64,000 nt of DNA from Streptomyces griseus (GCF_900460065.1 NZ_UAVD01000032.1:1-64000); one strand, 5' to 3'. Counted from the first letter of the stretch, positions 1 through 8,935 are shown. The notes: generated from the letters alone by a model not told the origin. Numbers and translations are program-made.

Positions 1-1
1 C

Positions 2-223
2 GTCGCGAAGCTGCTCGATCCACAGCTCGCGCTGTACGTCACCCGGCTGCGGGCCGCCCAGGAGGCCGGGGAGCTGCGCGCCGACGCCGACCCCCGGATC
101 GCCCTGGAACTCCTCATCGGCCCGCTGATGCACCGCTGGCTGCTGCGGACCCTCCCGCTCACCCACGCCTACGCCGACGCGATCGTCGACTACACCCTCG
201 GCGGGCTCACCCCGCGCCCGTGA
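2..223 (+). CDS. TetR/AcrR-family regulator, C-terminal fragment (cut by window edge)
   Basis: This frame is open from the first bases of the window and ends in TGA, giving 73 residues. The C-terminal part reads GPLMHRWLLRT and then an alpha-helical stretch ending TLGGLTPRP, which resembles the ligand-binding and dimerisation domain of many actinobacterial TetR regulators. The DNA-binding half lies outside the window, so target and ligand cannot be judged. The gene is complete at its 3' end and is followed by about 200 bases without a gene. Confidence 0.7.
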   Translation, partial: VAKLLDPQLALYVTRLRAAQEAGELRADADPRIALELLIGPLMHRWLLRTLPLTHAYADAIVDYTLGGLTPRP

Positions 224-421
224 CCCCCGGGGGCCCGGCGAGAGTCCCGGGGTGCGCCGCCCATGGCCGGAGACGTCCGATATGGGGTGACATCGGGCGT
301 GATGGTGCTCACTCGGTGCGGTGGTACACGGCCCCGCTGGTGAACTCTGGCCACCCGAACCGCAGGATGGTGCGACCATGGACAGGCAACGCTGAGGTGA
401 ACTGCTGAGGTGAGGGGATAG

Positions 422-1168
422 ATGGGCGCCGATTCCGGCCGTTTCCGCGGCACAGAGAGCAGGATCTCCCAGTGGCTGCGGCGACGTCCCAAATCACCGG
501 GGGCCGACACCGACGAGTCGGCCAGGGTCGGGCTGCTCCTGGCGGTCGCCGACGCGGGCATGCCCATCGCCCCCGCCGCCCACCCCCTCGGATACCGATG
601 TTCGTGCGAACGCATCGGCTGTCCCACCCCCGCCCGACACCCCGTCTCCTTCGCCTGGCAGACGCAGTCGACCACCGACCGCGGCCAGATCGAGCGCTGG
701 GCCGACAGCCAGCCCCTGGCCAACTTCATCACCGCCACCGGCATGATCCACGACGTGCTGGACGTCCCCCTCACCGCGGGACGCGGCGCCCTGGAGCGCC
801 TTCTCGACGCCGGCATCGACGTCGGCCCGGTCGCCCAGTCCGGCGAGGACCGGATGCTCTTCTTCACCGCCACCCGGGGCACCCCCGAGGACGAGGACGA
901 GTGGTGGCCCTGTGAGCTGGACTGCCACCCCGAGACCATGGACGCCCATCCGGGCCTGCGCTGGCACTGCCGGGGGAGCTACGTCCTGCTGCCGCCCGCC
1001 CGCCTCCCCGGTGAGCTCGACGTCCGCTGGGTGCGCGGCCCCGAGCACGAGCTGCCCGATCCGCTGACCCTGCTGGAGACCCTCACCGACGCCTGCGCGC
1101 GGTACGCGGGCAGCGCCGAGCAGAGCGAGCTGGACCACGACGCGATCGCCTGGCCGCTGAGCCGCTGA
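422..1168 (+). CDS. Small bifunctional DNA primase/polymerase-like (prim-pol N-domain) protein
   Basis: The product has 248 residues and resembles the short prim-pol-like proteins widespread in Streptomyces. A cysteine-rich element with C60, C62, C67 and H73 (motif CSCERIGCPTPARHP) is a probable zinc site. It is followed by THDVLD-like acidic residues near 110-114 and a WHCRGSYVLLPP strand typical of the prim-pol core. Known primase-polymerases of mobile elements are much longer and carry a helicase domain, which is absent here, so actual DNA synthesis is uncertain. The ATG follows a purine-rich GGTGAGGGG ribosome binding site. It stands alone, convergent with the lipoprotein gene on the other strand. 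Confidence 0.65.
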   Translation: MGADSGRFRGTESRISQWLRRRPKSPGADTDESARVGLLLAVADAGMPIAPAAHPLGYRCSCERIGCPTPARHPVSFAWQTQSTTDRGQIERWADSQPLANFITATGMIHDVLDVPLTAGRGALERLLDAGIDVGPVAQSGEDRMLFFTATRGTPEDEDEWWPCELDCHPETMDAHPGLRWHCRGSYVLLPPARLPGELDVRWVRGPEHELPDPLTLLETLTDACARYAGSAEQSELDHDAIAWPLSR

Positions 1169-1267
1169 GCCGCTGTCCGCGTGCGACGGCGCCCGGGCCG
1201 GAGCCCGGGACCGTTTCGAGAGCGGGCCCGGAGTCCCGGACCGTCGGCGGCGTGGCGGCCCGCGCCG

Positions 1268-2290
1268 CTACTCGCCCTTCGCCGCGACCAGACCCGGCAG
1301 CCGGTTCAGCATCCGCACCTTGCCGCCGGAGCCGGAGCCGGACTCCGAGCCCGCCGCCCCCGCGCGCGGCGGGACGTGCACCAGCTGGCTGGAGATCCGC
1401 TCCTTGGTGAGACTGCTGTTCACCTCGCCGGTGAGCAGCGCCTTCACATCCGCGTTGACCTCGGGCCGCAGCCCCTTCGCCGCGGTCTGCCGCTCGAAGT
1501 GCTTGCTGCTGAAGAAGACCAGCGCCCCGCCGTCCTCGGTGCGCAGCCCGAGCGGCGCGAACGCCGCACGCGTCAGCGGCTGGTCGACGTACTGGTACGA
1601 GAACCCCGCCCGCCGCGTGGTGCGGCGCGTCTCGCGCCAGCCCGAGGTCGACGTGGAGGGCGTGAACACGTCGGGGGAGCCGTTCTGCAGATAGCCCGTG
1701 TACGAAGCGCTCAGCTCCGCGGGCGCCACGGCCAGCCCGTCGTCGTCGGGCTCCACCGGCGTGGCGAACCCGTCCTCGTCCCGGGCGAACTCCGGTACCC
1801 CCGACGACGGGACGACCGCCAGGTACGACGCCTTCCACAGCGCGTCGGGGCCCGACCGCACGAACACCACCAGCCAGCGGGTGTCCAGCTTCCCGCCGTC
1901 CTCGTCCCGGTTGGAGTCGGTGTCCGCGAGGAACCAGCGCGGCCAGCCCGCCTTCTTGGGAACGACGTACGTCGCGTCGTCCAGCACCAGCGGCTCGTGC
2001 GCCTTGTTGCCGTCGGGGTTGTACGTCCGGCGCGCCTTCAGCCCGGCCTGGTTGATCGCACCGAGCGAACCCGTCACCCGGTCCGCGTCCAGCGCGGGAT
2101 CGAACGCCTTGTCCGCCGCGTTGTAGGCGTCGGTGAAGTCCTTCAGCGCCTGCGCGGCCTCCGGCTTCTTCGCCCCGGGCAGCACTTCCAGCTCCCCGTG
2201 CACCGTCACACAGCCGCTCGCCGTCAGGCACAGCACCGTCGCCGTCGCGAGCCCCGCCGTCAGCCGGCCCAGCCCAGGGTGTCTCGTCAT
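1268..2290 (-). CDS. Predicted lipoprotein, unknown function
   Basis: I do not recognise a named family. The chosen ATG gives 340 residues: a basic N-terminus, a hydrophobic segment and a lipobox ending LTASGC with the modified cysteine at residue 27, so the mature protein should be tethered outside the membrane. An in-frame start 34 codons upstream would put a long basic tail before the signal peptide and is less likely. The exported part is hydrophilic, with a Gly/Ser-rich patch (SGSGSGG) near the C-terminus. It lies downstream of the heme ABC ATPase on the same strand with about 126 bases between them, so co-transcription is possible but not shown. Confidence 0.6.
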   Translation of the reverse strand: MTRHPGLGRLTAGLATATVLCLTASGCVTVHGELEVLPGAKKPEAAQALKDFTDAYNAADKAFDPALDADRVTGSLGAINQAGLKARRTYNPDGNKAHEPLVLDDATYVVPKKAGWPRWFLADTDSNRDEDGGKLDTRWLVVFVRSGPDALWKASYLAVVPSSGVPEFARDEDGFATPVEPDDDGLAVAPAELSASYTGYLQNGSPDVFTPSTSTSGWRETRRTTRRAGFSYQYVDQPLTRAAFAPLGLRTEDGGALVFFSSKHFERQTAAKGLRPEVNADVKALLTGEVNSSLTKERISSQLVHVPPRAGAAGSESGSGSGGKVRMLNRLPGLVAAKGE

Positions 2291-2416
2291 CCGCTGCTTC
2301 CGCGCCTTCTGATCCGTCGCCCGCACTGACCGTCGAAACCCTACCGGGGGCGGCGGACGGCGTGCGGACGGGGACCGATACAGCGTCCACACCGTGACCT
2401 GGCGGCCGAGGCCGCG

Positions 2417-3262
2417 TCAGACCCCGCGCACCGGCACGATCAACGGCCTGCCCGTACGGGGGTGCGGGAAGACCTCCACCGGCTGGCGGTAGACCTCTCC
2501 GAGCAGTTCGCCGCTGAACACCTCGTCCGGCGGACCCAGTTCGGCGATCCGCCCCTCGTGCAGGACGGCGACGCGGTCGGCGTACGCCGCGGCGAGCCCG
2601 AGGTCGTGCAGCACGACCACCACCGCGTCCCCGGCGGCGGCCCGGTCCCGGCAGATCCGCAGCACCAGCTCCTGGTGGCGCAGGTCCAGGGCGGCGGTCG
2701 GTTCGTCGAGCAGCATCAGCGGGGCCCGCTGCGCCAGCACCCGGGCCAGCGCCACCCGGGCCTTCTCGCCGCCCGACAGCGCGGAGAACGGGCGGCCCGC
2801 GAACCGGGTCACCTCGGTGGCCGCCATCGCCGCAGCCACCGCGGCGTCGTCCTCGCCCTCCCGGTCCGTACCCGTCCAGGGCGCCCGCCCCATCCGTACG
2901 ACGTCCTCCACCGGGAACGGGAAGGACAGCACGGCCGACTGCGGCAACACCGAGCGGCGCAGAGCCAGTTCGGGCGCAGACCAGCCGCCGGCCGGACGCC
3001 CGTCGATCCGCACCTCGCCGCTGCCGGCGGGCAGGTCGGCGGCCAGCGCCGCCAGCAGCGTCGACTTGCCCGCGCCGTTCGGCCCGACCAGCGCGACCAC
3101 CTCACCGGCGTGGGCGGTCAGGTCGACGGAGTCCAGCACCAGCCGCTGCCCGAGCCGGACCGAAAGCCCGACCGCCGCGACGGCGGGGGAGCCGGGCGCC
3201 ACGGGCGCAGGCAGCTCCCGGGGGCGTACCGCGAACAGGTCTCTCAGCGTCCTCATGCCCAA
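2417..3262 (-). CDS. hmuV: Heme (hemin) ABC importer ATP-binding protein, HmuV-like
   Basis: This is the cytoplasmic ATPase expected to drive uptake of heme iron. Motifs in order are Walker A GPNGAGKST (residues 60-68), a Q-loop glutamine at 108, the signature LSGGE (162-166), Walker B LMLLDEP (182-188) and an H-loop histidine at 219. Length (281 residues) fits HmuV/BtuD-type ATPases. The start overlaps the end of the permease gene by about 10 bases, so the two are translationally coupled. An ATG two codons further in is an alternative start. Assignment to heme rather than siderophore or cobalamin rests on the neighbouring HtaA and heme oxygenase genes. Confidence 0.88.
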   Translation of the reverse strand: MGMRTLRDLFAVRPRELPAPVAPGSPAVAAVGLSVRLGQRLVLDSVDLTAHAGEVVALVGPNGAGKSTLLAALAADLPAGSGEVRIDGRPAGGWSAPELALRRSVLPQSAVLSFPFPVEDVVRMGRAPWTGTDREGEDDAAVAAAMAATEVTRFAGRPFSALSGGEKARVALARVLAQRAPLMLLDEPTAALDLRHQELVLRICRDRAAAGDAVVVVLHDLGLAAAYADRVAVLHEGRIAELGPPDEVFSGELLGEVYRQPVEVFPHPRTGRPLIVPVRGV

Positions 3263-4386
3263 CCACCTTGCTTACGACGGGTCCTGCGCAGCAGCCAGAA
3301 GAAGAACGGGCTGCCGAAAAGCGCGGTCAGCACCCCGAGCGGCAGCTCGGCCGGGGCCGCCACCGTACGGGCCGCGAGGTCGCCCGCCACCAGGACCAGG
3401 GCGCCGCCGAGCGCGCTGCCCGGGACGAGGAAACGGTGGCCGGGGCCGTTGGCCATCCGCAGCAGGTGCGGGACGAGCAGCCCGACGAAGGAGATGATCC
3501 CGGCGACGGCGACCGCGGCGGCCGTCAGCAGCGCCACCACCAGCACCAGCACGATCCGCAGCCGCTCCACGTCCACGCCCAGGTGCCGGGCCGGCCGCTC
3601 GCCGAGGGCCAGCAGGTCCAGCTTGCGGGCGTAGAACGGGGCGATGAGGAGCCCCGCCAGCGCGCACGGCAGTACGGCGAGCACCTTGGGCCAGGTCGCC
3701 TGGGAGAGCGAACCGAGCTGCCAGAAGGTGATCTGGGTGATCTGCGCGTTGTCCGCGAAGAAGATGAACAGGCCGATCAGCGCACCCGCGAAGGCGTTGA
3801 CGGCGATGCCGGTGAGGATCAGCGTGACCACTTCGGTCCGGCCGCCGGACCGCGAGAGGGTGTAGACGAGCAGCACGGTGATGAGTCCGGCGACGAACGC
3901 GCAGACGGTGATGGTCCAGTTGCCGAAGAAGCTCAGGCCGAGCGCGATGGAGGCGACCGCGCCCACGGCCGCGCCCGCCGAGATGCCGATCACGCCGGGC
4001 TCGGCGAGCGGGTTGCCGAACACGCCCTGCATCAGCGCGCCCGCACAGCCCAGCGACGCGCCGACCAGCAGCGCGAGGGCGACCCGGGGGAGCCGCACGT
4101 TCCACAGGACGCTCTCGCCGACCCGGTCCAACTCCTGGCCGCCGAGCCCGATCCGGTGCTGCACGGAGGACAGGACGTCGCCGAGCGGAATGGAGTACGC
4201 GCCGATCGCCGCGGACAGCAGACAGCCGACGAGCAGGGCGAGGGCGAGTGCGGCGGTGAGGACGAAGGTCCTGCTCCGGGGGGACCGGGGCGCGGCGCCG
4301 TCCGCTCCGTCGCCCGGGGACTTCGGGCCGGTCCCGGCGCGTGCCTCGTGCGAGGTGGTCACCGGTCCGTCGTACGAGGTGGTCAC
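3253..4386 (-). CDS. hmuU: Heme ABC importer permease, FecCD family, HmuU-like
   Basis: The product has 377 residues and about nine or ten hydrophobic segments. It carries FecCD-family hallmarks: RLPRVALALLVGASLGCAG near the first helices, the GNPLAEPGVIGISAGA segment, and VGLLVPHLLR in the coupling region. It should form the membrane channel for the HmuT-delivered ligand. I chose the GTG whose bases overlap the hmuT stop codon as GTGA. A second GTG eight codons inside (4362), in the near-repeat TTSYDGPVTTSHE, is possible. The open frame continues upstream through the whole of hmuT in a different register, but that part is an antisense-free shadow. It forms an operon with hmuT and hmuV. Confidence 0.88.
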   Translation of the reverse strand: MTTSYDGPVTTSHEARAGTGPKSPGDGADGAAPRSPRSRTFVLTAALALALLVGCLLSAAIGAYSIPLGDVLSSVQHRIGLGGQELDRVGESVLWNVRLPRVALALLVGASLGCAGALMQGVFGNPLAEPGVIGISAGAAVGAVASIALGLSFFGNWTITVCAFVAGLITVLLVYTLSRSGGRTEVVTLILTGIAVNAFAGALIGLFIFFADNAQITQITFWQLGSLSQATWPKVLAVLPCALAGLLIAPFYARKLDLLALGERPARHLGVDVERLRIVLVLVVALLTAAAVAVAGIISFVGLLVPHLLRMANGPGHRFLVPGSALGGALVLVAGDLAARTVAAPAELPLGVLTALFGSPFFFWLLRRTRRKQGGWA

Positions 4387-5483
4387 CGGCCCGTGCCGCC
4401 CTTCGCGTACAGCTGCTCGACGATCTCGGCGAGCACCCGGTCGGTGCGCGGCCCGTAGTTGAGCAGCACCCCGTCGTCGACGGTGACGATCCGGCGGTCC
4501 ATCCCGGCCGGGGTCTCCGCGATGCCGGGGATCTTCACCAGACCGTCCATGCCGCCGACCGACTCGAACCCCTTGGTCATCAGGAGGATCGCGTCCGGCG
4601 CGGCCTTGGCCAGCGCCTCGCTCGTGATGGCGGTGAAGTCCTTGTCCAGCCCCGACTCCTTGCCCGCGTCGACCGCGCCCGCCGCCTCCAGCAGTGAACC
4701 GGCCCCGGACTCGGCACCGCCCAGCAGATAGACGGAGGCCGAGCCGCGCAGATAGAGGAAGGCGACCCGGGGCTTCTCGCCGTCCTCGTGGTCCGGGATG
4801 GACTTCTGGACGGCGGCGATCCGGGCCTCGGTCCGCTCCTTGAGCTCCGTGCCCGCGGACGGTACGCCCAAGGCCTCGGCGACGGTGTCGATGCGGCGGC
4901 CGACGTCGGCGAGCTCCTTGGCGGGTTCGACGACGAGGAGCGGGATGCCCGCGTCGCGGATCTGGTCGATCGCCTCGGCCGGCCCGGTGGTGGTGTCGGC
5001 GAGGACGATCGTCGGCTTCAGCGAGAGGACGCTCTCCGCCGACACGTCGTGGGCCCGGGTCACCACGGGGAGCTTCTCGGCCTGTTCGAAGGTGGCGGTG
5101 ATGTCCCGGGCGACCACCTGCTTGCCGAAGCCGAGGGTGAAGACGATCTCGCTCAGCGACCCGGTCAGCGGCACGATCCGGTCGGTGGAGTCGATGGTGA
5201 CCTCCGTGCCGTCCGCCGAGCCGACCGTCACCGGCAGCTTCGGCGCGGGCGCCGCGGCCAGCGGCTCGACCCGGTCGACGTCGGCCTTGCTCCCGGCGGA
5301 CTTCGGCGCCGAGTCGCTCCCTCCGCCTCCGCCGCAGCCGGTCAGGACCAGGGCGAGGGCGACCGCGGCGGTGAGGGCGGCGGTCGCCCTGCCCCGGGCC
5401 GTGCGACGGGGAGGAGTCCGTCCGGCGTCCGGGCCGTCGGAGCCCTGGGGGCTCCTCGTGGCGAAGGCCTGCGAGATGTGCAC
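4383..5483 (-). CDS. hmuT: Heme ABC importer substrate-binding lipoprotein, HmuT-like
   Basis: This is the ligand receptor of the importer. It has 366 residues with an N-terminal basic stretch, a hydrophobic helix and the lipobox LVLTGC (cysteine at residue 50), followed by a glycine-rich linker. The body reads like a two-lobed periplasmic-binding fold of the BtuF/HmuT type, with DRIVPLTGSLSEIVFTLG at the start and a long mid-helix. It is first in the hmuTUV operon and is transcribed away from the HtaA gene. An iron box lies in the shared upstream region, so repression by a DmdR/IdeR-type iron regulator is expected. Specificity for heme is inferred from neighbours. Confidence 0.87.
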   Translation of the reverse strand: MHISQAFATRSPQGSDGPDAGRTPPRRTARGRATAALTAAVALALVLTGCGGGGGSDSAPKSAGSKADVDRVEPLAAAPAPKLPVTVGSADGTEVTIDSTDRIVPLTGSLSEIVFTLGFGKQVVARDITATFEQAEKLPVVTRAHDVSAESVLSLKPTIVLADTTTGPAEAIDQIRDAGIPLLVVEPAKELADVGRRIDTVAEALGVPSAGTELKERTEARIAAVQKSIPDHEDGEKPRVAFLYLRGSASVYLLGGAESGAGSLLEAAGAVDAGKESGLDKDFTAITSEALAKAAPDAILLMTKGFESVGGMDGLVKIPGIAETPAGMDRRIVTVDDGVLLNYGPRTDRVLAEIVEQLYAKGGTGR

Positions 5484-5574
5484 GGGGCACCGTCCTGTCG
5501 TTCTGCGGCGTGCGGTCGGCCGTTCGCCGGCAACGGCGTGACCGGAGGGGGTTCCGGCCGGGGCTGGGAATACC

Positions 5575-5593
5575 TTAGGTTAGCCTTACCTGA
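5575..5593. promoter_or_regulatory. Iron box (DmdR/IdeR/DtxR-type operator) in divergent promoter
   Basis: The 19-mer TTAGGTTAGCCTTACCTGA closely matches the DtxR-family operator known from actinobacteria (TTAGGTTAGSCTNACCTAA form). It lies between hmuT on the minus strand and the first HtaA gene on the plus strand. It sits 26 bases before the HtaA start codon and about 90 before the hmuT start, so one site could repress both directions when ferrous iron is plentiful. Confidence 0.9.
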
Positions 5594-5618
5594 GCATCCA
5601 GTCCTCGGAGGGGTCCTC

Positions 5619-7076
5619 ATGCCGTCGTCCAGATCCACCCGCGCGCTCGCCGTCGCGCTCCTCGCGGTACTGCTGGGGGCCCTGCTCCCCGCCGCCACCG
5701 CACAAGCGGCCGGCCGCACGGTGCAGGGCGGCCGACTGGACTGGGGCATCAAGTCCTCCTTCCAGAGCTATGTCACCGGGCCCATCGCGAGCGGCAGTTG
5801 GAGCCTGACCGGCGGCGCCGCCACGGTCGGCGGCAGCCAGTTCCGCTTCCACTCGGCCACCGGCTCCTACGACCCGGCCACCGGCGCGTTCGACTCCGGC
5901 TTCTCCGGCGGCGTGCACTTCACCGGCCACAAGAAGGCCGACGGCAGCAACGAGCTGGACCTCACGATCAGCCGCCCCACCATCCGGATCAGCGGCGGCA
6001 GCGGCATGCTCCACGCGGACATGGTCAGCAAGGAGCGGGGGACCGGGAAGGTCTCCAACCGCTCCCAGGTGCCGCTGGCCAGGCTCGGCCTCGGCGGGAT
6101 CGACATGAAGGGCGGTTCCACCCCCATCGCCCTCACCAACGTCCCCACCACGCTGACCGCCGAGGGCGCCTCCGCGTTCGCCGGCTACTACACCGCGGGC
6201 ACCCCGCTCGACCCGATCAGCCTCTCCGTCGACACCCGGGGCGCGGCCGCCCAGCCGAAGCCGTCCGCCCCGGAGAAGAAGAAGGACGAGGACGGGAAGG
6301 AGAAGGCGGCGAAGAAGGACGAGCAGAAGGCCGGCCGCTTCGAGGACGCCGCTGTCGACTGGGGCGTACGCCGCACCTTCCGCGAGTACGTCACCGGCTC
6401 CATCGGCCAGGGCGAGTGGACGCTCGCCGACGGCGCCCAGGACGGCGGCGCCCTGTTCCGCTTCCCCCGGGGCACGGGGACGTACGACGCGAAGAAGCAG
6501 ACGCTGGACGCCGACTTCGGCGGCAGCATCCGCTTCACCGGCGCCCACGACCTCGACCTGAAGTTCGCCGGCGTCACCGTCGCCGTCGCCAAGGGCGAGG
6601 GCACCCTGTCGGCCGACGTCACCAGCGCCGGCACCACCACCGAGGACGTCCCCCTCATCACCTTCGCCGCCGAGGACTTCGCACCGAAGGACGGCCTCGC
6701 CGCCCTCACCGAGGCCCCCGCCACCCTCACCGCCGAGGGCGCCAAGGCGTTCGGCTCGATGTACAAGGCGGGCACCGCGATGGACCCGGTCTCGCTCGCC
6801 GTGGCCGTCGACGACCAGGCCCGACTGCCCGCGCTGCCGGACCTCGGCAGCGAGCCGACGGCCGCCGCCGAGCCCACGGAGAAGGCCGTCGAGGAGCCCT
6901 CCGCCGCACCGTCGGCGGCCTCCTCCGACTCCGGCCCGGGCGCCGGCACCTGGGCGGCCGTCGGCGGCGGTGTGCTGCTGCTCGTCGCGGCCGGGGCCTT
7001 CTTCGGCCTGCGCCGCCGCGGTGCCGCGCAAGGCCCCGACGCCACCCCGGGCCCCGACGCCCCCAAGACCTCCTGA
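5619..7076 (+). CDS. Surface heme-binding protein with two HtaA domains, membrane-anchored
   Basis: The 485-residue product has a signal peptide (cleavage near AAATAQAAG, about residue 31) and two HtaA domains, roughly 35-205 and 240-400. They are joined by a charged Lys/Glu linker (215-238). Each domain has the family pattern DWG...F..YVTG (Tyr51, Tyr257) and a later His (104, 310), the type of residues that bind heme in corynebacterial HtaA. The C-terminus has one hydrophobic helix (about 444-464) and an arginine cluster, but no clear sortase motif, so it is probably a membrane-held protein. GGAGG precedes the ATG. The iron box directly upstream implies induction by iron starvation. It likely passes heme to HmuT. 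Confidence 0.88.
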   Translation: MPSSRSTRALAVALLAVLLGALLPAATAQAAGRTVQGGRLDWGIKSSFQSYVTGPIASGSWSLTGGAATVGGSQFRFHSATGSYDPATGAFDSGFSGGVHFTGHKKADGSNELDLTISRPTIRISGGSGMLHADMVSKERGTGKVSNRSQVPLARLGLGGIDMKGGSTPIALTNVPTTLTAEGASAFAGYYTAGTPLDPISLSVDTRGAAAQPKPSAPEKKKDEDGKEKAAKKDEQKAGRFEDAAVDWGVRRTFREYVTGSIGQGEWTLADGAQDGGALFRFPRGTGTYDAKKQTLDADFGGSIRFTGAHDLDLKFAGVTVAVAKGEGTLSADVTSAGTTTEDVPLITFAAEDFAPKDGLAALTEAPATLTAEGAKAFGSMYKAGTAMDPVSLAVAVDDQARLPALPDLGSEPTAAAEPTEKAVEEPSAAPSAASSDSGPGAGTWAAVGGGVLLLVAAGAFFGLRRRGAAQGPDATPGPDAPKTS

Positions 7077-7166
7077 CCCGGCACCCATGAGCGCCTTATG
7101 GGTCGTCACCCCCTCCCCCCACGCCTCTCTTCCCCCTCCCCCCGTTCCGCAAGGAGACCCACCGAC

Positions 7167-8819
7167 ATGGCAGCAACCCGCCGCCCCATAGCCCTCGCCG
7201 CGGCCGTCGCCACGGCCGCCGTCCTGGGCGCGACCTTCGCCCTCCCCGCCCTCGCCGCCGACAACGCCTCCGGGGCCGCGCCCACGGCCGCCCCGAAGCT
7301 GGACCTGGTGGACGGCACGCTGGACTGGGGCATTCACGCGGACTTCCGCAAGTACGTGATCGGCCCCATCGCCCACGGCAGTATCACGGTCACGGACGGC
7401 GCCAAGCAGGACGCCGGGAACGGTGTGTTCACCTTCACCGGGGGCACGGGCACCTACGACACCGGGACGCACGAATCCCGGACCGCGTTCAAGGGCGGCG
7501 TCCGGTTCGAGGGCCACGAGGGCGTCCTCGACGTCAAGCTGAGCGACATCAAGGTCGGCACGGGCCGCCAGACCGGCACCATCACCGCCGACTTCAGCAG
7601 CAAGAAGCGGGACGGCTCCGTCGTCACCAAGAACGACGCCTCCATCGCCGCGCTCGACATGACGGCCGCCAAGCGGGGCGGCGGCGCGGGCGGTGCGATG
7701 GTCTTCTCCGACATCCCCGCCAAGCTGACCGCCGACGGCGTGGACGCCTTCGGCGGCTTCTACGCGGAGGGCTCCGCGCTCGACGCGGCGACCCTGACGG
7801 TCAAGACCGCCGCGCCCGACCCGGACCCGTCGAAGGACCCGAGCAAGGACCCGAGCGACGACCCGTCGAAGGACCCGTCCAAGGAGCCCTCCAAGGACCC
7901 GTCCAAGGACCCGAGCAAGGAGCCCTCCGAGGACCCGTCGAAGGACCCGTCCAAGGAGCCGACGACCGGCCCGTCGCCGTCCGCCTCCGAGACCGCCGCG
8001 CCCGTCAGCGGTCCGGTCGTCGACGGCACCCTGAACTGGGGCGTCAAGGAGAAGTTCCGCTCCTACGTCGTCGGTCCGATCGCGCGCGGCAAGGTCGAGA
8101 CGAGCGGCGGCGCGACCACCGCGGGCGACGTCTACCGCTTCAGCGGGGCCACCGGTCACCTGGACGCCGACAAGAACACGCTGAACGCCGCGTTCCAGGG
8201 CCAGGTGCGCTTCCTCGGCCACGAGAAGGCCGGCGCGTACGAACTCGACCTCTCCCTCAGCAACCTGAAGGTCGACGTCGAGGGGACCTCCGGCAAGCTC
8301 GTCGCCGACGTCTCCTCCAAGGCGCTCCCGACCGGGACGAACCCGAACCCGAAGGTCAACAAGGCGACCGGCGTGGACTTCGCCGACCTGAAGGTGCCCG
8401 CGGGCGCGCTCGCCGCCAAGGGCGGCATCGTGAACCTCAAGGACATCCCGGTGACGCTCACCGAGGGCGGCGCCAAGGCGTTCGGCGGCTTCTACCAGCA
8501 GGGCGAGCAGCTCGACGCCCTCAACGCCGTGGTCTCCCTCGACAAGGACGCCCAGCTTCCGGGCGGCTCCACCGGTGGCTCCGGTTCCACGGGCGGTTCG
8601 GGCTCCACCGGCGGCTCCGCGGCGGGCGGTTCGACCACCGGCGGCGGTGGCACGGTCGGCGGCGGCTCCACCGGCGGTACGGTCGGCGGCTCCGGCGCCC
8701 TGGCCGCCACCGGCTCCGACGTCCCGACCGGCGCCCTGATCGCCGCCTCCGGTGTCGTCGTCGCGGCCGGCGCGGGCGTCGTGATCGCGGCGCGCCGCCG
8801 TCGCGACGCCACCGCCTGA
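7167..8819 (+). CDS. Cell-wall heme-binding protein with two HtaA domains and LAATG sorting signal
   Basis: The 550-residue product has a signal peptide (to about residue 31), an HtaA domain (about 45-215), a D-P-S-K/E repeat spacer, a second HtaA domain (about 283-462) and a Gly/Ser/Thr stalk. At the C-terminus LAATG (512-516) is followed by a hydrophobic helix and RRRR. That tail fits sortase-E substrates of Streptomyces, so it is probably linked to peptidoglycan. Tyr63/His117 and Tyr300/His352 occupy the heme-ligand positions of the family. AAGGAG lies 10 bases before the chosen ATG. An upstream in-frame ATG would spoil the signal peptide. The 90-base gap to the first HtaA gene contains no second iron box, so the two are probably co-transcribed. 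Confidence 0.88.
   Translation: MAATRRPIALAAAVATAAVLGATFALPALAADNASGAAPTAAPKLDLVDGTLDWGIHADFRKYVIGPIAHGSITVTDGAKQDAGNGVFTFTGGTGTYDTGTHESRTAFKGGVRFEGHEGVLDVKLSDIKVGTGRQTGTITADFSSKKRDGSVVTKNDASIAALDMTAAKRGGGAGGAMVFSDIPAKLTADGVDAFGGFYAEGSALDAATLTVKTAAPDPDPSKDPSKDPSDDPSKDPSKEPSKDPSKDPSKEPSEDPSKDPSKEPTTGPSPSASETAAPVSGPVVDGTLNWGVKEKFRSYVVGPIARGKVETSGGATTAGDVYRFSGATGHLDADKNTLNAAFQGQVRFLGHEKAGAYELDLSLSNLKVDVEGTSGKLVADVSSKALPTGTNPNPKVNKATGVDFADLKVPAGALAAKGGIVNLKDIPVTLTEGGAKAFGGFYQQGEQLDALNAVVSLDKDAQLPGGSTGGSGSTGGSGSTGGSAAGGSTTGGGGTVGGGSTGGTVGGSGALAATGSDVPTGALIAASGVVVAAGAGVVIAARRRRDATA
7818..7961 (+). repeat. In-frame DPSK/EPSK tetrapeptide repeat region
   Basis: About twelve tandem four-residue units of the form D/E-P-S-K/E/D (12 bases each) separate the two HtaA domains of the wall-anchored protein. 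The encoded stretch is proline-rich and charged, so an extended spacer is likely. Tandem 12-base units are prone to change in copy number without shifting the frame. Confidence 0.9.
8565..8696 (+). repeat. Gly/Ser/Thr-rich stalk-coding repeat
   Basis: The region codes for repeated GGSTGGSGSTGG-type units just before the LAATG sorting signal. It probably forms a flexible stalk that lets the HtaA domains reach out of the wall. Confidence 0.8.
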
Positions 8820-8845
8820 TCCACCCCGCACCACCCGCACGGCCC

Positions 8846-8882
8846 GGGGCCGTACCGGAAGCTCACCTCCCGGTACGGCCCC
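8846..8882. terminator. Hairpin after the HtaA pair
   Basis: Perfect 13-base arms GGGGCCGTACCGG and CCGGTACGGCCCC with an 11-base loop lie 27 bases after the stop of the second HtaA gene. There is no U-tract, as is usual in Streptomyces. Confidence 0.75.
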
Positions 8883-8935
8883 GCCGCCGTACCGCCGACT
8901 CCCGTCCCGCCGTCCGGCAGTGCTTGAATGCCCCC

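Noticed and set aside
3253..5490. 745-codon reading of the heme permease
   Set aside because: The first 368 codons are the wrong frame of hmuT; the family match begins at the GTG overlapping the hmuT stop.
7818..7961. Possible CRISPR-like repeat array
   Set aside because: The units are only 12 bases, contiguous without spacers, in frame, and code for a proline-rich protein linker.
8924..8935. TTG start for the PhzF-like gene
   Set aside because: TTG is rare and has no ribosome binding site; the GTG four codons on is at the usual beginning of the family, although not proven.
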